From Romanomermis culicivorax (taxonomy: Eukaryota; Nematoda; Enoplea; Mermithida; Mermithidae), in contig CAWUHX010000041.1 in NCBI GenBank assembly GCA_963922205.1, positions 806,001 to 870,000 of the forward strand: 64,000 bases of DNA, written 5' to 3'. How positions within the stretch are numbered: position 1 is the first letter of the stretch; every line of letters begins with the position of its first letter. A program made the translations under genes and the position numbers. Positions 25,901 through 37,900 of this stretch are shown here, piece by piece. Below the pieces are notes generated by a model, which was given only the letters and a program-made list of their open reading frames with translations, was not told the origin of the DNA and did no database searches.

Positions 25901-28900
25901 CCGCATAGACAAAATTCTAGATACCCTGCGTGGAATGAAATATTTTACGTCCCTTGACCAATCAAATGTCTACTATTCCATTCCCATTGCAGAAGCAGAC
26001 AGAGAAAAAACCGCCTTTAATTGCTCAGCCGGGCAATACCAGTTTAACTACCTCCCCTTTGGCCTCACCAACGCTCCAGCCACATTCCAAAGGTTGATGG
26101 ATGTTATCCTTCCGGGATTGCAATGGAACACATGCCTTGTCTATCTCAACGATGTTTTAGTCTTTGCAGGCCCAAATGTTGAAATGGTTAGACACTATTC
26201 TTGCCTGTTTCTCCCAAGCAGGCCTTAAACTAAACATACAAAAATGCAAATTCTGTCAGCCCCAAGTCCAATACTTAGGCCACGTCATTTCTCAGCAAGG
26301 CATTTCACCAGACCTCAATAAGGTACAGTCCATTTATGACATCCCCACCCCCAAAAGCTCGAAAGAAGTCAAGTCATTCCTTGGCCTACTCTCCTATTAT
26401 CACAGATTCATCGGGAACTGCTCCCAAATTTCTAGCCCACTCACAGCGTTACTCAAGAAGAATTCGGAATTTTCATGGGGGCCTGAACAGCAAAACGCAT
26501 TCACTAAACTAAAAGAATTGCTCATTCATGCCCCAATACTGCAGCATCTGGATTTCACAAAACCATTCATTTTGCTAACCGACGCCTCCAAACTTGGCAT
26601 CGGAGCCATTCTCAGCCAACTAGACACTAAAGGTCAGGATCGCCCCATCGCTTTTGGGAGCCGCACATTCAAACCTGCAGAAGGCAACTACCCAATAACT
26701 GAGTTGGAAACCCTTGCAGTAATTCAGTTTATCAAGTATTCCCACCCATACCTCTTCCAGCAACATGTTATTGTCCACACTGACCATACTGCAGTTTAGG
26801 CAGTCTTGCAGAAAGAAAACCCATCCCCTCCCATGCGCATTGGAGATTAGCTCTCTCTGGTATTCAGCTAGACATTCGACCTAAGAAAGGTACTGCTAAC
26901 TGCAACGCAGATGCTATTTCTCATTTCCCTTCAGAGACAGCGAAGCAATCCTTTGATATTGAGCAACTAGAAACCCATCCTGAGATATCAACCATCAATT
27001 CTATTCTTGAAGCCGAAGCCACTGAACAAGAAGAGCATTAGAAAAATTTTGCTGAACTTCAACGCACTGATGCAACTGTCAAAAATATTTTAGCAAAAAA
27101 CGCCCCCTTACTATGATCAAATTCACAGTGCATCAAAACATCCTCTTTCGTATAGTCAACAATTAGGCAAAACTATACATCCCCAAGTCACAAATCCAGC
27201 ATCTCATTGCCTCACATCATGACAGCAAATTCACAGGTCATTTCGCTGCCCGGAAAACTCTACACTTGCTCCGGCAAAAATATTTTTGGCCCCAAATGAG
27301 CCGTGATATCAAACGTTATTGCAAAACTTGCCACCCATGCCAGACACAAAAAGCCCTCTGGCACAAAACACATGCGAATCTTGTACTTATTCAGCCGACT
27401 GGCCCATTTGATAGAGTCGGTGTTGATTGCATGGGGCCGTCACCCCTCACTGGAGACGGCAACCGATTCATTGTCATCTTCATCGATGATTTCATCAAGT
27501 ATGTGGAGGCCTTCACGACACCTGATATCACTGCAGCCACTATCACCAAATTATTTGTAATCAAAATTGTTTGCCGTCATGGCTCCCCAAAAATCATCCA
27601 TTGTGATCGTGGCTCCGATTTTGTATCTGATCTCTTTTTACGGATCACCAGTTTATGCAATACTCAAAAAATTCATACCACCCCCTACCATCCCATTGCC
27701 AATGGGGAAGTCGAGCGTTGTAACCAAACCCTAGCCACCCCTATCCGCATGTACATCAATTCAAATCACACTGATTGGGATACCTATCTACCCTATGCCC
27801 TTTTTTCGATTAACATTCATAACAATGATAGCACTTCATATCCCCCATTTGAATTGCACCACAGTAGACAGGCTAATCTTCCATCAGACGCCACCTTAAA
27901 TTTTTTCCTCACGTCCTACATGGTTGATTTAGAGGATTATGCCCTTCATGTAAAATCACACTTTACAGAAGCACTCTCAACCGTGCAGAAAAATTTGCAA
28001 AAAGCCCAAGATCATTCCTCCAGTGTAACAAGCATGCTCAGAACATCCATTACAAGGCGGGTGATCTCATTCTCTACAGAAATCATTCATGTAAACAAGG
28101 GCTGACTCCCAAATTCCTCCCTCGCCAAAACAGGCCCTATACAGTTACAAATTTCATGTACCCCAACATTACACTCAAACACCCCCATAAGATTACCACA
28201 TTTACAGCTCATGTAAACGAGACAACCGCTTTCTACCCTCGAGAAGCACCTATTGAAACTGCCCCCACCCCTCCTCGCCCTCGAAACCCTTGAATGAGGA
28301 CGTTCAACTCCGGAAGGAGGGAAATGTAACGTACCTGCTAACGCAGTACTGTAAATATATAGCATACTGTATGTGATAGTCATTTATTAAATATTATTTC
28401 ATTTTCATAATTTATCAATTCAAGGGTGTCTGGAATTCACACCCAAACATTCCTGTAAAATTACGTGAAGTACTTTATTTTGATCCTTCCACACCCCGGT
28501 AGCCGCTATTGACCCAATTAAGACGACCCAATTAATTTGCACAAACCGCAGCTGGTCCCCTAGAACCTACACTAAACTACACATTCCACAGCTACCCTAA
28601 TTCCTCATGAAAATCGTAAACAACACCTGCACACAGTAAAAAGTAGAAGCCCTGCCAGACAGTAGTCTCAAGTGCAACAGTAGCGACGGTCCCACAAAAC
28701 ATGTGTACACAGAGGAAACAGATACAGAAGCATGCACAGAAGCACAGTGGTGTGGCTAAGCCCACCGTAGGAAGCAAGCAAGACACAAAAAGCATGCCAT
28801 ACTAGAAAAGCATTGAAGGGCGTGACTAAATTAGCAAGAATAGTAAAGCAGGAAGCAGTGATTGGTGGAAGAAGATGGACAGAAGCAAGACCTCGTGCGA

Positions 28901-31900
28901 CAGCCAGGGAGTGGCCAAAAACGTCGTATTTAAAGAAAAGCAAAGCATGATTTTATTAATTCTTAATTAGTAGTTCTCAGTTTTCGGTTTTTGCGATCGT
29001 TTAGTTTTATTTGCAAGCGTCGTTTTGGTTTTGCGAGTGAGATTTTATTTTCGGAAGCAGTTAAGCAGTGTTGTAAATCGCTCACATTGTAATTCCTATC
29101 ATCGACGAATGAAGCGATCGTCGAACCCGCCGGTAATCGTATTATTGAATCGTCCCCCAGTATTACCCGTTCCATTGTACGTTATTTCGACCATCCATTC
29201 AGGATAAAGTAAAGTGCTTCTCAAAACTGGTCGTTACAGGATCAATCAAAATCTTCTGGGGGTCCAGACTAGCGATGGACCGATGCATTGGCATGGGCCA
29301 ATTGTTGCATTTTTCTGCCATCAGCCATCGGCCGATGTTTTGAATAATCGGCCGATGGCCGATTGTTTGGCAACTTTGTTACTATGAATGCATATGCTTA
29401 TGCTTAAAAACAGATTGTTCACATATATATTTTACAGTTTCTTTAGTAAATACATATTTGCCCTGTGTTGCCATTGATGAACTAAATAACAAGAATTTGA
29501 CAAGCTATGAATGGGATATTTTAGCTACGGCAGTAAGAATATACTTTAATACATGTATAATGTATCAACACCTTAGATAATTATGTTTTGGCAGCTTGTA
29601 AATTTGTTAAAATCTTTTGCAGGAACTGTAAAAATCTATGAATCTAAAAACGCCTGTATTTCGGAAGAAATAGCTGAAGAAAAGTAAGCTAGATTTTGTG
29701 CCTACATTTTTTTGAAAAACGTAAATTAAAGAATCGTAGATTAAGAATTTTACGACACTCAATCCATATTTCAACTTTCCTGGATTGGGTTCATTAAAGG
29801 AGGAATTGTCGGGAAAAATGAATCAATATTTTTGTAGAAATGATAATCGAGCCCACTTTAAACCCATTGAAGACAATAGACTTCATGCTTTGGCATCTTT
29901 ACTATATCCTCGATTTAAAAAGGATGGATTGAAATTTGAAATATAACACATATCAATCATACAAATCAAAATTAAATAATTTAGGCTTTCTGTGATCCTC
30001 GAGCAGAAGACAAAGCTGAACTGGCTTTGGTTGGAATGATTGTTGATCAAAAACAACAAATTCAAAGCTTTTCAGAAAATATGGTTCAAAATTTTGAATG
30101 AATCTTCAATCTCATTTTCAAACTTTCTCAGTAAGCCACAATTAATACTAATGTAAATAATTCAAGCATTTACACAAAACTGACCACTTTCAGGCACTAT
30201 TTGGCCATTGCAAGTTCATCTGAAGATGAGCTGTAGTCCGAAAAATATGCAATGTCAACATTTGAGCAAGCAAAAGCCATTGTTTTGGAATAGATTACTA
30301 GAATAATGGAAGAAAAGTGCTGCAACAAAACCAGAATTAGCTAATGTGAGTCACAATAGTGTGCAGTTGAAAATAAGTTTCATTATGGAAAAAAATTTCT
30401 TTAGCTTGCCATGAAATTTTTATCAGCTCCAAGTGGGTCAGTAGCTAGTGAATGATCATTTTAAAAAGCAAAAGATGCTAGAAGTGGAAAAAGATCCCGT
30501 TTATTGCTGAGATTGGATTCAACAGTGCAAACTGGAAAACAAGCTGAAGTTGAAGAAGCTTCTAGTGAACTCAGCAATCAAAGTGAAGGTAGTACAACAG
30601 ATGCCTTTGTTGATGACAAATTGGATGAATGAAATGTTGTTAATTATTGAATGTTGAAAATATCAGTAGAACTTGGTGAATAATTCATAATAATTTCAAT
30701 TTATTACAGTGTAGCAACTTCAGGTTGCATTTTGTACATGTTACAGCCGATGCATCGGGAATCGGCCATCGGCCGATGCCATCGGTGACCCTGGACCATG
30801 CATCGGCATCGGCCGATGGCAAATTTTTGGCCATCGGTCCATCACTAGTCCAGACTCCCCCAAATCTCCCATGCGCATGTAATGGGTCATACCTCTACCA
30901 TACCCTTAATGCACAGGTGTGCATGACCTTCTTCTTTTTCTTGAACCTAATCTAGCGGCCTGTTTTTTCTGTTATTTGAACCTTGATCTTGTTTGTGAAT
31001 TGTGAACTATTGCCAACCCGATGGGTCACCTTCCATGTTATGGTTGGTAGCTATAACTGAAATAGTCACCAGGCCTGTAGCCATGAATTTTTTTCCGGTG
31101 AGGGGCACACATTTTTTTTCATTCATTTACTGTGAAATTGGCATTTCTGACTTGACTTTTTCCTGAAGAAAAAAATCAAAGGTCCCAGATTTGCCTGTTT
31201 TAACACTTGAAACATTTGGAGGGGCATGGCCATGGCATGAAAAAATCGTCAAACACCCTCCCCCCCCTGAACTTTTTTGAAGACAGTATTTTTGATGGTT
31301 TTTGATGCATATTTCGTAGGAAAGACATGCTTTTGGAGCTGTTTTGTTTTTCTGCTCGCCCACCCCTCCACCTCTCGATAAAAAGTCCGAGGACCCTCCC
31401 CCTGGAAAATTCTTGCCGTGCATGTCTGATGTAGATGTTATCCCAAACTTACCCTGAATTGGATTCAATTCGATTTGCAATTTTGCCAGAGTTCACCAAA
31501 AGTTTGGCTATTGCCTATTAATAAAATTTTAGATTTTAAGTAAATTTTCCTAGTAGGGTGAATTTACCTAACATCATGATTGTACAATAATTATGAATGA
31601 ATGGACAAAGAACTACAATGCAGTGTTACAAGGCAGTGTAAATTTTAAACTACTGGTTTGCAAAACTTTTCTACCTCCCTCGTGCATACGAGTACTATCT
31701 TTCAGCAATAATGGAAGAGGTAAATATGTGTCGATCGGTTCCCTCATTGATTCTCCTGGAAAATTTCATTTTTTGCAGAAGCAATCGTCGCATATACGTC
31801 AGCTTCAAGATGAACTCCAGTGTCAATATGAATTATCGAGAACTATACGTGACGCCGAGATTCAGTCCGTTCCCAGGGAAGAATATGATGCCTTACGGTT

Positions 31901-34900
31901 GGAAAGAGACAGGTGAGGTCCGCGTTTATGAGGTCCCTAAAGCTTGACAAATTCTTATAATCGGTTCGCTTCTAAATAATAGAACTAGAAGAAACAAGTA
32001 TCGCGCTTCAAATAGAACTGTAAATTTTTCAGACTATTCAACAATGCCTGAGAACTATGTCAGACCTGCTGACTTTTCCCAAGCTCGTCTTTAATAAAAT
32101 TGGACATTTCTTGATAAAATCCCGTTCATCCTATTGAGTAAGTAATAATTTTGATCTAAGTTCCTGCTTAATAATTCTGTTCCAAAAAATATGAGCATCT
32201 GAAAAGATTTGTTGTCGAGGATAAGTAAATACTATGCTCATGAATTCAAAATGTACTACAAGCATTATATTCTGCTCTACTTCTTTGAAGATGTCCGATC
32301 TTCTAAAATGAATTGATCGAAATTTCTGAATGTGGCTTCTTTTTGATTCTGATAATCTGTATAATTTTGAAGGAAATGTTCGGAAAATCTAATTTATTAT
32401 TAAAATAAAACTTCTACAAATATACTCAAGGAGCTAAAAAAGGCGACCGGTGCTGACTCTCATTAGTGTTTTTTTAGCGGCACACCCACTAGCAGTGCCG
32501 CTGATGGCAGTTTGACTCCATTAGCGCAAAAAAATTTATTAGTGCACAGTAGTTTATTTCTTTTTACAATAGTGATCAAGTTATTAGCGATTGTATAAAG
32601 CATTATTGAGAAATGTGTTATTGTGAACTTATTTCTGGACAGTATTCTTTAAAATGTATATACCTACCTATATTCATCATATTAAATTCTGAAATAAAAT
32701 TTTTTCATTAGCGCGGTCCATGTTTTATTAGTGCCGCGCTAACAAAACATAGTGACTCTCATAGTTTTTGAATGGATGAAGCTTTCTAATGCCGATCGTT
32801 GCATTGGAATCCCCTACTACTTGTCTTTGTTGCAAGGGCTCCTAGCCTTCATGGTACTCACATAAACAGAAATTTCGTAGCAGTGGTCATTATTGAATCG
32901 TTCGAAAAACGATTAATATTAGTGGTGAAACAGAAAAGAGGACACAATGAAATGGCTCTCGTAGTTTTCAGCTGTTGTATGGTTCTTGTGATTGGATCAT
33001 TTTTACTTTTTGCTGCTATAAAACATGTTTATTTTTCCCAATTATTTTTATTTGCTTATAAATCGTCCTTTAGTATTTTGGATTCTAGTCAGTCAATATG
33101 TTGGCAATCTGGCTGAAAATCTGCAGTTTTTATGCCAGATGATCTGTCTATCCAGGGCAGTAAACCGCATTGAAAAAGCTTCATCCATTCGAAAGCTATA
33201 AAAGTCAGCACCGGTTGCCTTTTTTTGGCTCACCCTTTGTTAATATTATATGTTGAAGTACGCTCATAACCCATTGTTATGCGATTGAACTTCTGTTTTT
33301 TATCGAATAGATTGCATCGGGAACTTGTGTTATCGAAAGATACGATACGAGAATTTGAAGTTCAGATTGAAACACAGCGACAAACATTGGCTTCCAGAGA
33401 TGATTCAGTAAAGAAATTACTGGATATGCTGCAAAATAAAGGTTAGAATAATGGGTTAGGCTGCATAGGCTCAACGGTTTACTGGAACCGTAATCGATAT
33501 TAATCGGTGAAAATTCTAGAACCGAAATCGTAGCCAGAACCGAATAAGTCGAACTAGCAAAACCACAAGCGATGTTTTTCATTAAAATACCGGGTTTTAA
33601 GGTTCCTCCATTTGTTTCTTTTGGCTTTTGAAATTGATGAGGATGTTGATTATCCAGAATTTGACAAATTTTCAGTGCCTGCGGTTGAGTTGATGACAAT
33701 GACTCAATTTTCAGCTCTACTCACATTCATAGTTGTGGAATAACATTTCCATCTCTGATACTATTTCTAAATGTTGATTTTGGGCATCTTCTTGAAGCTA
33801 TAAATTTCTTCCACATTTTGAGCATCTAATGTATGGAAAACTGCAACTAATGACAGAAAAGATTTCCTTTTTAGTGTAACATTTTCTAGTTATTTCTGCA
33901 AAGTTGGATTGATGAATTCGTGCGAGAAAAATCTGTATTGAGAAGTAATTTTTGTGAAACCAAACGATATCGAAAACTTTATTTTCGTTGGAAAGTAACT
34001 TTTGAAAGAGATTCGTTTGTGGTTAGTACTTATAATTTTGATGTCAAAATTTTGTAAATACCGATTTACATAATGGACACTGGAAAAGAATGCAAAATTT
34101 TCATATATAGTGAGTTCTCCAATTTTCAATTCTGTTCTATTATCGCATCTTCTTAATAGTCAGCAGCTGGTCGGAAATCCTTCAACGTGACGATTTAATC
34201 AAGCAACACTTTGGGCTTCTGCATTTCTCTGAAAATTATGCTGAGGATATGTTATACAAATAGAAAAATCTATACTTTTTTGATATGCAGTCAAAATTTA
34301 CTACGAGCAGTTTAAGCGATATTGTTTTTGGCATAAGACGTCAATCTATAGAATTGTACAGGAAATATACCGAAATCGTATGGTTCCTGAATTTTTGGAT
34401 TGGAACTTGAATCAGTATTACAAACTGAGAACCCTGTCAATTATTTGCATTTAAATTTTCATTTTGATCTTTTATATTGGCGAGTCTGGCCGGTGTACTT
34501 TTCATGAAAATCAGGAACTTGAATTAATTTCTTACAAAAGCTTTGTCCGCCTATTTTGCAAATTAGTTGCCTATTACAGTAGGGCTAGTCAGTCCTGGAA
34601 ATTTTTCCTTCGGAATCGTATGTTTCTTATTGTCACTGCCTTCCTGCTCATTTTTTAGGCATGATTACATACAGTTCCGCTCAAGATCGCCTGGAAGTTG
34701 AACAAAGCCGATCAAGAATCATTGAACTGGAAAATCGCTGTCGTAGCATGGAAGGCATTATACTACAAAAAGACCACGATGTTATGGTGTTGCGAGAAGT
34801 GATAACTAATAATTTACCAAACATTTTTATTACTTCATCAGCAAAATTTTTCTAGGAATGCATGGCTGCTTCGCAAAAGATAAGACAATCACAACTTCAG

Positions 34901-37900
34901 TTTGACAGATATCAAAGAATACCCGTTGATGAAAGGGAAGTCGGAGCTCTTCAGGCTCTGCTAGACACAAAGGTGAATTATGGGACGTCTCTTCGGCATA
35001 ATTCTGATATTTTTGAGGACTTATAGCATTCCGTTTTTTGCTTCCTTTTTTCAACGAAAACATCGCAAACTGAGTTTATCGGGTTATTTTTTATCACACT
35101 TAATCTTCTTCAGTGTCATTTTTATCTTCTGTAGTCAATGCGTATCGAACAATTGGAGCAACGAATGGGCTTATATGAAGATGAAATTACCAAATTGCGT
35201 GATCAGCGGATGTCAATGCCAAGAAACTTCACTGATAAATCAGTTACAGATGCTGAATATCAAGAAATGAAGCTCAAAGTAAGGAAATTTATTGTTAATA
35301 TATTTCAACAAACACTGTTTTCTTACTCAATTAGATGGAAAAATTGCAATTGGAATTGAGCCAAAAGCAGAGCGAATCTTTCGGCTTGCAATCAAAATTA
35401 ACGACGTACGAAGAACAGACAGCCGAGGCCAAGAAACAGCTGGAGATATCCAAAGAATCTCTATTTTCGAAAGATAGGGAAATCGTTCAACTTCAATCTG
35501 ATGTACATATTGATGAGTTCGAAAGCATATTGCTACAACATTCTAATGATTTTTTTTCAAATTCTAGATTGAAGCGCTCCGAGCCAAATTAGAAACTCGA
35601 ACGGAAACGATAGAGCAGAAAACACAACAGCTGCAAAATTTGCAATTAGAAAAAAATCGTTTACAAAGTGATATTTTCGATTTGAACGAACAAATAAAGA
35701 TTCGTGACAGTAAAGTGGCTAGCTTGCAGAGGAAAGTATGTACAATTATGTAAATATCTAGGTCTATTGAAAAAATTTTTACCTGCTTCCGTCTGCTCTC
35801 GAAAGTGGCTCTAGATCGATCTTAAAAGTTCGGGAATAAAACTTTGAATTATGTATGTAGCGTAATTGCGCGATTTTTCTTCTACATTGATTAAGTGTTC
35901 GTTCACTGTATAACATTGTTTAGATAGAAAATAACGAAGAACTCCTGAAAGATAAAGACCACCAAATAGATATTGTCAAGCAACGACTGGCTTCATCACC
36001 TGCCATGGTGCAACAGAAACAATTTCAGGTTCGTATAAATAGATAATCGGCGTTATTTATCAATCTTATTCTTTCCGATTTTTCGTTCTTTAGGAGCAAT
36101 TGGAGGAAGTCATTCGTGAAAGGGATCGCCTCTTACAGCAACTCAGGGAACAAAGGGATCGCGTTGAAGCCGAACGTTTCGAAGAACTGGATTTACACAG
36201 AACGGAAGTTAGGAACTTGAGGACGTGTATCGAATCGTTACAGAAAGAAATGTCGGACAGACAGGCAAGTCCATAAATGTCTATAATAACTGCTGTTTAT
36301 GTAAACGCGAGCATTGCTGAAGTATTTTCATTTCTCATACATATCCTGTACGCATATTACGTGAAAATTTCTCAAAATGTGATTTTGTAGTATATTCCAA
36401 GTTTTTTCCAGTTCTGTATAAATGCTTTTGATAATCACTCGCATACGTTTATTTTGTCCAATTGCAAATTTTCCACAATACGATTTTGTTTTGCCACTTA
36501 TCCACATCCTTGTTTTTCAAGTTGGAAATCATGCACATAGAATACATTCTGACTTTGAAATTGACTTTTTTAGGTTCTCATTGAAAGTCAAAACGAGAAA
36601 ATCTCCGATCTCAACCGTGATTTGATTACCCTACGAGCCGAATGTAAACGATTGACCGAACGTGGTGCTGGAGGAGAAAACTTCTACGTCAAGGAAACCA
36701 ACCGATTAAACAAGGAACTACACGAGGCGCGATCTGAGGTTGACCGACTTTTGAAAATTGTGCAGGCGGCGGAGAAAGAGAAGGAACGTTTACAGACAGA
36801 ATTGAAAGATATGGAGAAGTATCAGCTTATACATTATTTAACTTTGGCTCCCAATCCTTCATTTCACCAATTGTTTTCTAGAATTTGCTCATGAATAGGT
36901 ATTTTTTTATTTTAGACGCTCAGATATAACGAAGTCGCAATCAGTCTTGACTTTGACATATCCTTCCGGAAGTTTAGACAGACGGAAAGGTGATATAATA
37001 GAAGATTATAACAAACGTGGCAGTGGTATGGATTTGCAGGTAATTTTTTTGTTAGATGAATCTTCGGTCATACTACATCCAAAAAAGTCAAAAAAAAAGA
37101 TTTTTGTCCTTGTCAGTCAGGTCGAAAATTCGAGTTGCATTTTCCGGATCGGTATAATTTGTCTACTGTGGTTTTAAATTCGCAAATTGGCTGAACTAAC
37201 TAACGATCTTGTTCTCTTGTCTACGATCATTCATGTATTTAATTATTAGCGACATTCTTCTAACAACATTTACAGTCTTTCGTTTTAAGGTTTCTATTGC
37301 TCGTTTATGTACTGTAACGGTTTTTATATAAACCGAAATATCAGTATCCTAACCGTTAATATCAGAATAGAATTTCCTGAAACGTAAACTTACTATGTAT
37401 ATGTTGGCGCAGACTATTTTATTGTGTCGTGTATTTCACTTCCTTTTCTCTTGTACCGAATCATGTATCTCCTTTTGAAACCCTCTCAACTGAATTTTTT
37501 ATTACTTTTCTTGAGAATGTTCTTTACCAACGAGAGCAAAGAGTAGAAGAACTGGAAGAAGCATTAAAAGAAAGCGTTAGTATAACAGCCGAACGTGAAA
37601 TAGCGATAGCTCAACAAAAACAAATGACGCAACAATTGGAATTACGCTTGAATCAATACAAAGATCAATTAAACAGGGTCCAGCATCAATACGACGACAT
37701 GAACAATAAATTGATCATGTTCAGCAGGGATAAACAAGAAAAAGATGCCTTAGTTAATACGATGAAACGTGAGCGCAAGAAACATATAGAAGAAGTTTTA
37801 CAATTAAAGTAAGGAGAACAATATAACACGCCAAGAAACGTGACATTTTTCACACTTTTTTTTCGTCAGGATTAACTAGTCTTAGCCCAAAAATTGACAT

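Larger units (their letters stand above)
19934..29238 (+). mobile_element. Retrovirus-like Ty3 element with order LTR-gag-env-pro-pol-LTR, 9.3 kb
   Basis: Complete insertion inside ELKS intron 5, same orientation as the gene. The two LTRs (913 and 914 bp) both begin TGTAAC and end GTTACA. A 4-bp duplication GGAT flanks the element (19930-19933 and 29239-29242). A primer-binding-like site follows the 5' LTR and a polypurine tract precedes the 3' LTR. Gag, Env and Pol occupy the interior in that order with no room for an ORF after integrase. LTRs differ at about 8 of the first 145 positions by eye count, so the copy is not recent. At least ten stops and two frame changes inactivate it. Confidence 0.93.
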
